In this document: positions 7,494 to 15,697 of the stretch, piece after piece
Position numbering within the stretch: the first letter of the stretch is position 1
Layout of the letters: each line of letters starts with the position of its first letter
DNA from: Lachnobacterium bovis DSM 14045
Lineage (GTDB): Bacteria; Bacillota; Clostridia; Lachnospirales; Lachnospiraceae
Length of the DNA stretch: 64,000 nt
Direction: 5' to 3'
Assembly (NCBI RefSeq): GCF_900107245.1
Contig: NZ_FNPG01000011.1
Location: forward strand, 39,156-103,155
Notes under the pieces: generated by a model
Database searches by the model: none
Seen by the model: the letters and a program-made list of their open reading frames with translations, nothing else
What the model was told of the DNA's origin: nothing
Position numbers and translations under genes: made by a program

Positions 7494-9488
7494 TTATGTT
7501 TGAATAAATGCTGTATATTTTCTATTGTAATGTAAACCTTTTAAGTTATTTTTAGTCATAATATTAGTATAATCTTGTCGTTTGTTTTTCTTGGCTATCA
7601 AACCATTTTTTGATCGTTTTTTGGGTGGTACAATTTGTTTAATTCTTGCAGCAGAACTATCAGCATTTTTTGCAATAAAGGATATTAATTTCTTATCAAA
7701 AGGTCTTGGTTTACCTAAAAAATATCCTTGAACTTTATTGCATCCTATCGATTTTAAATAATCATACTGTTCTTTTGTTTCCACCCCTTCAACTAATGTA
7801 TCAATTTCGAGCTTCCTAGCCATTTCGATAATGGATGCTACTATTTCTTTTGACTTAGGATTCGACTCAAAGTCTTTTAAGAACAACATGTCAATTTTTA
7901 AAACATCAAAATTGTAATCCTTTAATACATTTAGTGAAGAATAACCGCTTCCGAAATCATCCATCCACACTTCGTATCCCTGTGACTGAAAGAATTCGAT
8001 TTTTTCACGTAGGTCTTTAGTATTTTCTGTTAAGACACTTTCTGTAATCTCAATATGGAGTAAATGTCTTGGTATGTCATTTGCTTTTATTTCTGTTTCA
8101 ATTATGTTCGCTATATCACAAAGTTCAAAATCTAATCTAGACAAATTAACGGATACCGGAACATAAGGTATAGATAAATCTTTTAATCTCTTAATGTCCT
8201 GACAGATTCTTTTAACCGTATGAACATCAATTTTGTGAATCAATCTATACTTTTCTAGTACTTCAATAAACTCACCTGGAGAAAGAAATCCATATTTTGA
8301 GTCAATCCATCGCGAAAGAGCTTCAAACCCGCATAACTTACCAGTTTCCGTACTGAATACAGGTTGATAATAAACTTTTACTTCATCATTTTCAATAGCC
8401 CTATCAATGTTATCCACAATATATTTTTGTTTTTCTAAAACATATAAAAGCTCCTCATCAAAGAATCTAACTGATTGATCGAATTGTTTCTTAATGCTGT
8501 CGCACGCTATCTTAGCCCTATCACACGCAAGACTTACATCTAATTCACCATCCGATATTACATAGATTCCTGATTTGATTTGAATTATGTCACCGTTGGG
8601 ATACGATTTAAGATAATCACTAAGATGTGATAACCTCTCTTCAATGTCATCCTCTCTAGTAACAATTGCAAAGTGATCTTGCCCAAAATGTGCAACTAAA
8701 TCCTCTGAGAATAAGTGTTGCAACGATGCAGCCATATATCTCAATAACTGATCTCCCTTTGAAAAACCATACCTTGCATTATATGCTTTAAAATTGTCAA
8801 TATCTAGATGAACAAACGCTGTACAATGATTTTCGTAAATATTTTGAACCACTACATTAGGTGCTAACTCTCTGAAAAAAATCATATTTGGTAGCTTTGT
8901 CAAAGGATTAATCTCTCTAGAAAAACTTGATACGGCTTTATCCTTTTGTCTGCGATAATCCTCAACATTCAAAACTAAAATGTATGCACATAGATGACCT
9001 TCTTGTGATTTGTATAACATATAATTAGTATGAATCCAGATTACTTTTGATTTTACCAAACACTCAAGCTCAATTTCATCAGATGTAATGCCCTGTCTAT
9101 AACGGTTAAACAATACATGTCTATTAAAAAATAAACTAACTGTATCCTTTCCTGTAAATAGTACTGATTGTTCAATTACAGCTTTTAATATTTGATCATA
9201 ATCTTGTTTCTTCCCTGGCACAATTTCATTTAATTTATCGAACTGACCTACATGCATTCTAAGCAATTTATTTTCTTCTAAATCTACCATGAATATTGCT
9301 GAGTTATTAATAAACTCCTGATCAGAATAAAAACCGATTATGTCAGAAAATCTCCGGCTGTTTAGCCATTCAATAATAGGTTCTTTAAAAATAACTTCAA
9401 TAAAACTTCTTTCCATTATTGCATTGCTTTCTTTCTCATAACATCTAAAACATATTTGATTAAGTGACTGCTTCAGTATACGACACAT
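7494..9488 (-). CDS. c-di-GMP phosphodiesterase: PAS-like sensor, degenerate GGDEF, intact EAL
   Basis: A 664-residue cytoplasmic protein. Residues ~30-190 resemble a PAS-like sensory domain. Residues ~195-345 are a GGDEF domain whose active site is GQDHF (269-273) instead of GGDEF, so it is probably not a cyclase and may bind GTP to regulate. Residues ~365-610 are an EAL domain with EAL at 389-391, the NLSR and EITES motifs, DDFGSGYSS and VEGVET, so hydrolysis of c-di-GMP is expected. The ~50-residue C-terminal tail is basic. The start is unsure: ATG at 9488 has a poor ribosome site, and ATG at codon 25 is an alternative. Confidence 0.88.
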   Translation of the reverse strand: MCRILKQSLNQICFRCYEKESNAIMERSFIEVIFKEPIIEWLNSRRFSDIIGFYSDQEFINNSAIFMVDLEENKLLRMHVGQFDKLNEIVPGKKQDYDQILKAVIEQSVLFTGKDTVSLFFNRHVLFNRYRQGITSDEIELECLVKSKVIWIHTNYMLYKSQEGHLCAYILVLNVEDYRRQKDKAVSSFSREINPLTKLPNMIFFRELAPNVVVQNIYENHCTAFVHLDIDNFKAYNARYGFSKGDQLLRYMAASLQHLFSEDLVAHFGQDHFAIVTREDDIEERLSHLSDYLKSYPNGDIIQIKSGIYVISDGELDVSLACDRAKIACDSIKKQFDQSVRFFDEELLYVLEKQKYIVDNIDRAIENDEVKVYYQPVFSTETGKLCGFEALSRWIDSKYGFLSPGEFIEVLEKYRLIHKIDVHTVKRICQDIKRLKDLSIPYVPVSVNLSRLDFELCDIANIIETEIKANDIPRHLLHIEITESVLTENTKDLREKIEFFQSQGYEVWMDDFGSGYSSLNVLKDYNFDVLKIDMLFLKDFESNPKSKEIVASIIEMARKLEIDTLVEGVETKEQYDYLKSIGCNKVQGYFLGKPRPFDKKLISFIAKNADSSAARIKQIVPPKKRSKNGLIAKKNKRQDYTNIMTKNNLKGLHYNRKYTAFIQT

Positions 9489-9758
9489 TAATCATCAAGT
9501 CAATATGATTTCTATTATTTAATACTTTCTTAAGAAACTGGTTATATTTATAAAAATATTATAAACTTAGAGCCTTAAGTAGATTATTTTTTTATATAAA
9601 GGTTTTATTTTTTTATTATATTCCGATATATAATTAAGAAAATAAGTTTTTTGAATCTTATTTTTTAGTTTGGTTTTAAAGTTTTTGATGCTTTCTCATG
9701 CCAAACATTCGTTAAAATTCTCATAATAGAAGAAAATCTCATAGTAGGAGGGGGATTT

Positions 9759-9947
9759 ATGAAAATTAAACATTTCAAATTTCAGGACAGTATTTCATTT
9801 TCTGAAATAGAATCACAAATTAATGCTTTTTTAAACAGTAAAAATGTAAATGAAGTTATTGATATTAAATTTAATACTTCTGTTAGACATTCTGATAGGT
9901 ACACAGCAGATGAAACTGAAACCATTTATTTGATTATATACAAGTAA
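9759..9947 (+). CDS. Small Cse60-family sporulation protein
   Basis: A 62-residue protein that resembles the Cse60 family of sporulation proteins, with the typical start (KIKHFKF), the central VNEVIDIKFNTS segment and the ending YLIIYK. In Bacillus subtilis cse60 is a mother-cell (sigma-E) gene of unknown biochemical role. The ribosome site is very strong (TAGGAGGGGGA, 7 bases before ATG). CATAATA at 9722-9728 resembles a sporulation-sigma -10 element, but no convincing -35 partner was found. It ends before a clear terminator. Confidence 0.72.
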   Translation: MKIKHFKFQDSISFSEIESQINAFLNSKNVNEVIDIKFNTSVRHSDRYTADETETIYLIIYK

Positions 9948-10020
9948 AAATATGTATTCTCTTAAGTGTTTTTAAAAAGCTTAGTTAATGATTTTGGAAT
10001 CATCTTTTGACATCTTCTTT

Positions 10021-10055
10021 AAAGGCCTCGCAATTTTTTAAATTGCGGGGCCTTT
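10021..10055 (+). terminator. Rho-independent terminator between the Cse60-like gene and the chemoreceptor
   Basis: AAAGGCCTCGCAATTT and AAATTGCGGGGCCTTT form a 16-bp stem with one mismatch, followed by ATTTTAAAT on the plus strand. It separates two convergent genes and may act in both directions. Confidence 0.85.
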
Positions 10056-10058
10056 ATT

Positions 10059-12116
10059 TTAAATCTTAAATTTCTTCATACTTGAATCTAAAACATTTGC
10101 GATATCTTTTAATTCCTGGGCACTTCGTGCAATATCTTTCATAATTGCATCTGCCTCTGTAACTGCTGCTGATGTTTGCTCTGTACCTGCTGCATTTTCT
10201 TCAGCAATAGCTGTAAGATTTTGAACCGTGTCAATGATATTTCCTCTGGCTTCGTCAAGTTCTTCTGTTTTTTTACTAATTGCTTTAATTCCTTCAACAG
10301 AATTCTTAACACCATTTTCTACATGCTCGAACATTTCTGTTGTTGAAGCAATATACTGAGATTGTTTGTCAATTATCTCTGAAACATCAGACATTGTCTT
10401 AACTGATTTATCTGAATCATCTATTAATTGTTTTACAACCTCATCAATTTGCTGAGCAGAAGTATTTGACTGATCTGCTAATTGTTGAATTTCTGAAGCA
10501 ACAACTGCAAAACCTTTTCCTGCATCTCCGGCTCTGGCAGCTTCAATTGATGCATTCAAAGATAGTAAATTAGTCTGATCTGCAATGTCAGCAATCAATG
10601 TTGCTGCATCTTTAATCTTAGTAGCTGATTCATTAGTAGTCTTAGTTTGTTTTGCAATCATCTTGATGGATTCTATTGTTTTCTTATTAATATCACTAAG
10701 AGCTTTTAATGCTTCATTTGCTTTAATATTTGCTTCTGAAATTGTTACAGCGCCTTCATTGATGTCATTAACATTTGCTTTTGTATCTTTAATCATATTT
10801 CCAATTACTACTACGTTATCTGTAGCTGACTGAGTCTCTGCGGCCTGACTTGTTGCACCTTCAGCAATCTCTGAAACTGCATTTTCAATATGACCAAACG
10901 TTCTTGTCGTTTCGTTTGTATTTTTCTGTAATTCTTCTGAAGCATTATATAAACTTTCGCTTTGATTTTGAATGTCACTAATTACATGAACCATTTCATC
11001 TTCCATTCTAATTAAAGATCTAGCCATGTCTCCCGTTTCATCATTTCTATTTATTACTTTTTCTAATTCACTAACTGAAGCAAAATTCAGTTCTCCCATT
11101 CGATTAATAACAGATGTAACCGCTTTAATTGGCACTACAGTCTTATATGTAAATAAACTTATAATAATTATAGCTACAATAATTATTAATATTGAAAAAG
11201 TCACCATATTTCTTAATAAAATATTTGAATTTTCTTCAATCTCACTTAATGGAGTAACTGTAACTGTAACCCAAAATCTTTCGCCAAGATCTACTACTGT
11301 AAACACTGCTTTGTTGTATTTTCCATCTGTAGAACTATAATAAGTTGAATTTGTTTTTTTATTTGCTACAGTTTCTTTAAAAGCTGCTACAAGGCTTTCG
11401 TTTAGCGCAATCTCTCCATCTGTTTTAGTAAGATCCATTCTGCCTACTCTATCAGGTTTTTGTTTAAAGCCTATACACATACCTTCCTGATCTACTACAT
11501 AAACATATCCTGTTTTTTTGTATTTATACTGTCCTACCAAATCTGACAAAGTATCTAAATTTATTGTTCCATATACTATACCAACTGTCTTTGAATTTTC
11601 CTTTACAGGAAATGCTACTACAAGAATTAATTTACCGGTTGTTCCTGATTTAAATGGCGCAGTCATATAAGCCTCACCAGTAGAAGAAACCTCTTTTACA
11701 TAATCTCTGTCTCCTCGATTCATCTTTTCACCAGTATCACTTATAGCATTACCTTTTAAATCACTATAAGCTATCATTGCCAAACCATCTATTGCAGTTT
11801 TTGCATCCTTCATCATCTGAATCTTTTGCTCAATTGTTGCCTTATTAAATTCTGCGGAATCTGCAAGCGTCTCAACTATAATCTTTCTGGTACATATTTC
11901 CCCTTTTAGCATAACAGCAGCTTCACTACCCACTGCTTTAACATTAGTTTCAGCTTCTTCATTTACAATAACACTTGACTCTCTGTAACTTATAAAAGAA
12001 AGAGCTATAAATCCTACTACTACAATAGGTACCAAAACTCCTAAGAATTTTTTCCTAATTCCATAAAAAATTTTGCTTTTTGTTTTTACGTTTTTTAAAT
12101 TTTTTACATCAGCCAC
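10059..12116 (-). CDS. Methyl-accepting chemotaxis protein (dCache-type sensor)
   Basis: A 685-residue transmembrane chemoreceptor. A first membrane helix (about 27-47) is followed by an extracytoplasmic Cache-type sensor (about 48-300, with [12 protein letters not shown] and [11 protein letters not shown]). A second helix (about 306-328), a HAMP region and a long coiled-coil signalling domain come next. The hairpin tip reads [16 protein letters not shown], preceded by [15 protein letters not shown], as in MCPs that contact CheA/CheW. dCache domains usually sense small molecules such as amino acids; the ligand here is unknown. GGAGGTTTGAG precedes ATG. No flagellar or che genes lie nearby. 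Confidence 0.93.
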   Translation of the reverse strand: MADVKNLKNVKTKSKIFYGIRKKFLGVLVPIVVVGFIALSFISYRESSVIVNEEAETNVKAVGSEAAVMLKGEICTRKIIVETLADSAEFNKATIEQKIQMMKDAKTAIDGLAMIAYSDLKGNAISDTGEKMNRGDRDYVKEVSSTGEAYMTAPFKSGTTGKLILVVAFPVKENSKTVGIVYGTINLDTLSDLVGQYKYKKTGYVYVVDQEGMCIGFKQKPDRVGRMDLTKTDGEIALNESLVAAFKETVANKKTNSTYYSSTDGKYNKAVFTVVDLGERFWVTVTVTPLSEIEENSNILLRNMVTFSILIIIVAIIIISLFTYKTVVPIKAVTSVINRMGELNFASVSELEKVINRNDETGDMARSLIRMEDEMVHVISDIQNQSESLYNASEELQKNTNETTRTFGHIENAVSEIAEGATSQAAETQSATDNVVVIGNMIKDTKANVNDINEGAVTISEANIKANEALKALSDINKKTIESIKMIAKQTKTTNESATKIKDAATLIADIADQTNLLSLNASIEAARAGDAGKGFAVVASEIQQLADQSNTSAQQIDEVVKQLIDDSDKSVKTMSDVSEIIDKQSQYIASTTEMFEHVENGVKNSVEGIKAISKKTEELDEARGNIIDTVQNLTAIAEENAAGTEQTSAAVTEADAIMKDIARSAQELKDIANVLDSSMKKFKI

Positions 12117-12171
12117 ATCTCAAACCTCCTTGATTCCTTTTTTATTTATCTTTTGTTTTTAATTTATGTAT

Positions 12172-12197
12172 TTATCGAGTTCTTCTTAAATTTTGTA
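12172..12197 (-). promoter_or_regulatory. Possible motility-sigma (SigD/FliA-type) promoter of the chemoreceptor gene
   Basis: Minus strand TACA (12197-12194), 14-nt spacer, CTCGATAA (12179-12172), compared with the family consensus TAAA-N14-16-GCCGATAA. It lies about 55 bp upstream of the chemoreceptor start, where such a promoter would be expected. Confidence 0.35.
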
Positions 12198-12255
12198 GTT
12201 ATTGTTTGACTTTATTGGCCTTCTTAACTTCTATGTTTAATGGTGTATCTAATTT

Positions 12256-12525
12256 TTAACTCATACTCTTAAGTGCATCAAATTCTGATTCATACACCCC
12301 TCCATTCTTTTCTAGCTCCTCCCATGAATACCAACTTCCACTTAATTGAATTCCATTTATAGAAATATCTGTCACGAAAACTCTCACTGCTCTTTTATTC
12401 TCCTGAAAACAAATCCACACGCCTTCATTCAATGAAAACGGAAACATATATGCTCTCCCAAATCTTACTGCATCATTAACAACTTCATTACTCGTCGTAT
12501 TTGTTATTTGTTCTGTTCTATTCAT
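12256..12525 (-). CDS. Small hypothetical protein (89 aa)
   Basis: Not recognised. The product is soluble and rich in aromatic residues in the second half (WICFQEN, GSWYSWEEL), with no signal peptide or membrane segment. AAGGAGATTTGCC precedes ATG, which supports translation. It lies upstream of the chemoreceptor on the same strand with a 139-bp gap, so it may or may not be co-expressed. A strand-rich fold is suggested by alternating hydrophobic residues (RVFVTDISINGIQLSG). Confidence 0.6.
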   Translation of the reverse strand: MNRTEQITNTTSNEVVNDAVRFGRAYMFPFSLNEGVWICFQENKRAVRVFVTDISINGIQLSGSWYSWEELEKNGGVYESEFDALKSMS

Positions 12526-12664
12526 GGCAAATCTCCTTAAAATAATTTATTTGTATTAATTAATCCTCTATGAACATCTATCACAATTCTTCACTAAAAA
12601 TGCACCATAAACACACGCACACCACCTAATTATGGTATCGGATGATTTATTTTTTTATATAAAT

Positions 12665-12717
12665 AAAAAACCATAAGTTTAAGAAAATTTATACTTTCTT
12701 AAAACTTACGGTTTTTT
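12665..12717. terminator. Bidirectional terminator-like hairpin
   Basis: AAAAAACCATAAGTTTAAGAAA and TTTCTTAAAACTTACGGTTTTTT form a stem of about 20 bp with A-runs and T-runs on opposite sides. On the minus strand it follows the 92-residue gene ending at 12796. Confidence 0.75.
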
Positions 12718-12795
12718 GTATAAGATTTTATTTAGTTTTTATAGTTTTTAAGCACTATTATTATCCTAAGTAATACTGTTTTCCATTTGATATTA

Positions 12796-13074
12796 CTATT
12801 CTGCTTCTGCTTCATACATCTCAATCATATTCTGACTTTCAATGCTTGAAGCAACCAATGCTAAAAATGCTGATTCATTTAAAACAATATCTTTAAACTC
12901 TATATTATTCTTTGGAACCATCAAAATAGCTAATTTAATTGTATTATCCTTAGCATATAACCATGCCTCAAAAAATTCTTCTTCTTTGTTTTCTACAACA
13001 TCTATCAAATATTTATCATTATACTGATAAGTTGTTGTAATAATACTATCTAATTTTTCCATAGCCTCTACCAT
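12796..13074 (-). CDS. Small hypothetical protein (92 aa)
   Basis: Not recognised. An acidic, soluble 92-residue protein that appears alpha/beta, with FFEAWLYAKDNTIKLAILMVP in the middle. AAAGGTAAAGGA lies before the ATG. It is 60 bp downstream of a lipoprotein gene and ends before a strong hairpin, so it may be the last gene of a two-gene unit. Confidence 0.6.
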   Translation of the reverse strand: MVEAMEKLDSIITTTYQYNDKYLIDVVENKEEEFFEAWLYAKDNTIKLAILMVPKNNIEFKDIVLNESAFLALVASSIESQNMIEMYEAEAE

Positions 13075-13134
13075 TCCTTTACCTTTTATAATTATATTTT
13101 AGCAAAAAAATGTCATGATGCCAACTGAGAATTA

Positions 13135-13869
13135 TTAGTGATCATTACTCTTAAGAGATGTAACAACCCATTTACCATTTTTATATTTTAACTCTAAAAC
13201 AAAAAGGTATTCTTTTCCTTCATATGATGACTTGTCTTCATTGTATTTAGCTGTGAGCTTATCAATGTATGATGGAAGAATATCATTGAAAATCTTCTGG
13301 TAAAGCCCCTCTTCTCCTTGTTCCTGATAAATCTTAGTTACTTCTGCAGCATGATCCTTTCCGTACTGCTCACACTCAGCTTTAAACTCATTTGTTACTG
13401 TTTCATCTTGTACTGATTTAACAAGTTCTGCCTGTGTAAATGCATATTTAACAGAATATCTTACCTGAGCTGTTTTACCATTAACTTTTACTTTTTTAAC
13501 TTTGTAAGATTTAATCATATCCTTCTGAATACTTGTCCAGAAATCTAATACCTTACTTTTTACTGTATCATCCAATTTGTTTTCTATATTGTATCCTATA
13601 GCCTTATAGAATTCTTTAGTATTCTTTTCTGGATTAAGGTTAGCAAAATCTTTCTTAGCAGAAGAATCTACCACTTTTACAATGCTATTATACTCTGCAT
13701 TCTTGCAATACCTCATAACCTCATCAGATGACTCCTGTACAAGTTCCTCATCTGTTTTTTCTACTGATGAACTGCTGCTACCACCTTTTTTGTCAAAAGC
13801 GCTACAACCTGTTAAACTAGAAAATACTAAAACTGATGCCAAAATAGCTGAAACTAATCTCTTTTTCAT
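13135..13869 (-). CDS. Secreted lipoprotein, unknown function
   Basis: A 244-residue protein with a type II signal peptide: MKKR, a hydrophobic stretch, and lipobox SLTGC with Cys22. A Ser-rich linker (GGSSSSS) follows. The mature part is mixed alpha/beta with a VNGKTAQVRYSVKY strand pair and ends in a YKNGKWVVTSL strand. This pattern is common in small Firmicute lipoproteins of the DUF4878/DUF5105 kind, probably NTF2-like, but the exact family is not certain. It would be anchored on the outer face of the membrane. AAAGGAGAGAACAC precedes ATG. Confidence 0.85.
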   Translation of the reverse strand: MKKRLVSAILASVLVFSSLTGCSAFDKKGGSSSSSVEKTDEELVQESSDEVMRYCKNAEYNSIVKVVDSSAKKDFANLNPEKNTKEFYKAIGYNIENKLDDTVKSKVLDFWTSIQKDMIKSYKVKKVKVNGKTAQVRYSVKYAFTQAELVKSVQDETVTNEFKAECEQYGKDHAAEVTKIYQEQGEEGLYQKIFNDILPSYIDKLTAKYNEDKSSYEGKEYLFVLELKYKNGKWVVTSLKSNDH

Positions 13870-14192
13870 TTGTGTTCTCTCCTTTTCTCCTCTTTAATAT
13901 GTTAGGCGTCTATTATACTCCGTAAACCACATTAATACAGCATTTTTGCTAATATCAATAATTTAATTATTATAGATAAAAGCTATATAAAATTGTTTAC
14001 TTTCAATATTATACACTCACAAGGTAAGTTTCGCAATTACCAACTTAAAATATGTAGAATTTATATTTCCACAATTTTTTACATAATTCCCATAGGCTCC
14101 ATTTATAGACTCTACTAATCATGTATCGGACAAATGAAAAAAATAATTAGCTAATTATAAATTTTTTATAAAAAAATATAAAAAATATTTTA
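13870..14192. other. Intergenic region with no gene seen
   Basis: AT-rich spacer between a live and a decayed lipoprotein gene. No ORF with a ribosome site and no stable GC-rich hairpin were seen. It presumably contains the promoter for the gene starting at 13869. Confidence 0.5.
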
Positions 14193-14616
14193 TTAATATT
14201 CAGCCAAACTAAATATTTCCCACTTATTATCTTTCTTTTTAAAATCAAATCTATACGTGTATTTTTTCCCTTTGAATTCTTTTCTTGCTTTTTTGTAGGA
14301 ATCTAATCTTTTTTTAGATTCTACTGGAAGTAAATCCAAATCCATCTTTTTTCCTAATGCAATCTCACCATTTTTTGCAGCTTCGTCTAAATCTCGTTCT
14401 TTTATTCTTTCAGCAACAGATTTTTCTACTTTTGATTGTGCAGATTTAATTTCTAAATTTTTTAAATCTTTTATGACATCAAGAGCTTTTTTTGCAAAAT
14501 CTCCATTTTCTGCACTCTTTTCATTTTATACGTTCTTTCCATTTTCTGCGTTCTTTGAACCTGCACAACCAGTTAAACATGCTGTAGCAACTACAAAGAT
14601 ATAAGAAATATTAAAA
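14193..14616 (-). pseudogene. Decayed lipoprotein gene: in-frame stop and lost start
   Basis: One reading frame on the minus strand encodes the end of a lipoprotein signal (YIFVVATACLTGCAGS) and a mature part of about 110 residues ending KKKDNKWEIFSLAEY. A TAA at 14526-14528 interrupts it in a repetitive part (AENGKNV, stop, NEKSAENG). No start codon exists upstream, because the frame runs into a 78-bp palindromic element where the signal peptide start should be. The C-terminal pattern resembles the intact lipoprotein at 13135-13869, suggesting related genes. Both lesions are visible directly; a sequencing error could explain the stop but not the missing start. Confidence 0.75.
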
Positions 14617-14694
14617 AAGGACGACAAACTGTACCGACCTCCAATCGTTAGATTTTTGGGTCTAACTTTTGGGGGCGGTACAAACATCGCCCTT
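14617..14694. repeat. Long imperfect palindromic element (possible MITE-like or structured repeat)
   Basis: The outer arms AAGGACGA and TCGCCCTT (7/8 complementary) enclose inner arms TGTACCGACCTCCAA and TTTTGGGGGCGGTACA. These enclose a short stem TTAGA...TCTAA, with GATTTTTGGGTC at the tip. The whole could fold into one hairpin of about 78 nt. It is more GC-rich than its surroundings and sits exactly where the decayed lipoprotein gene loses its 5' end. No transposase is present. A structured terminator is another reading, although no clean T-run follows on either strand. Confidence 0.55.
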
Positions 14695-14779
14695 CTTGTA
14701 TTTATGAATTGTTTATATAATTATATATATATTTATATGTATATATATTATACGCTTATTATAAATGTTATTAATATGC

Positions 14780-15589
14780 CTACAATTTTCGTGATATTTC
14801 AATACATTTTTCCATAGCTTCAAACACTGCACTTCTCATTCCTTCTTTTTCAAGAACTCTTACAGCTTGGATTGTTGTTCCGGCTGGTGAACATACCATA
14901 TCTTTTAACTCGCCTGGATGTTTTTTGGTTTCGAGCACCATTTTTGCACTTCCATAAACTGCTTGAGCTGCAAATTCATATGCTTGTTTTCTTGGCATTC
15001 CACCTGCTACTGCTGCATCAGCCATTGCTTCAATAAACATAAATACATACGCTGGTGAACTTCCACTTACAGCTGTTACAACTTCCATCAAATTTTCAGT
15101 TACAACTTCTGTTTTTGAAAATCCAACACAAAGTTCTTTTATCATTTCACATTCATTACCTGTAACGTTACCATTAATACATATTCCCATCATTCCGGCT
15201 TTAACCATTGCTGGAGTGTTTGGCATTGCTCTAATAATTTTTTTGTCGTCACCAAGTTTTTCTTCATAATATTTTATATCTTTTCCAGCAGCAATACTTA
15301 TAACTAATGTTTCATTAGTTATTTCTCCTTTTATTTCATCTAACACACCATCCATAAATTGTGGTTTTACAGCTAAAAATAAAATATCTGATTTGCTTGC
15401 AACTTCTGCATTATCACAACTTACTTTTATGCCTAATTCTTTTTCTTTTTTTTCAATGTTTTCCTGAGATTTTACTGTTGCAAAAATATGATCACATGTC
15501 GCAAGTTTTGAATCAAGTATTCCATGAATCATTGCTGTTCCCATGTTTCCGCATCCTATAAAACCAATATTTTTATTTGATAATTCCAT
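14780..15589 (-). CDS. proC: Pyrroline-5-carboxylate reductase
   Basis: A 269-residue enzyme of the last step of proline synthesis, reducing pyrroline-5-carboxylate with NAD(P)H. The N-terminal Rossmann motif is IGFIGCGNMGTAMI. The C-terminal dimer and substrate part shows the ProC signature VTAVSGSSPAYVFMFIEAMADAA and the MVCSPAGTTIQAVRVLE motif. An earlier ATG at 15601 precedes GAGGAAAAA, which is clearly the ribosome site of the ATG at 15589, so the shorter start is used. It lies 108 bp downstream of argJ on the same strand; both enzymes draw on glutamate-derived intermediates. Confidence 0.95.
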   Translation of the reverse strand: MELSNKNIGFIGCGNMGTAMIHGILDSKLATCDHIFATVKSQENIEKKEKELGIKVSCDNAEVASKSDILFLAVKPQFMDGVLDEIKGEITNETLVISIAAGKDIKYYEEKLGDDKKIIRAMPNTPAMVKAGMMGICINGNVTGNECEMIKELCVGFSKTEVVTENLMEVVTAVSGSSPAYVFMFIEAMADAAVAGGMPRKQAYEFAAQAVYGSAKMVLETKKHPGELKDMVCSPAGTTIQAVRVLEKEGMRSAVFEAMEKCIEISRKL

Positions 15590-15697
15590 TTTTTCCTCCA
15601 TATTTGAACCTTAACTATTCTTCTAACTTGATTTGTCATATATTTTAATCTTATCCTCATTTTCTATGACAACCTAGTTCTTCAAAGCACTAATATA

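Noticed and set aside
9660..9730. Sporulation sigma-E/sigma-G promoter before the Cse60-like gene
   Set aside because: CATAATA at 9722 resembles a -10, but no -35 at proper spacing matched well enough to report it as a feature.
14700..14760. AT-alternating tract (TATATA-rich) considered as an origin-type unwinding element
   Set aside because: No DnaA boxes, replication genes or repeats accompany it. It is ordinary AT-rich spacer.
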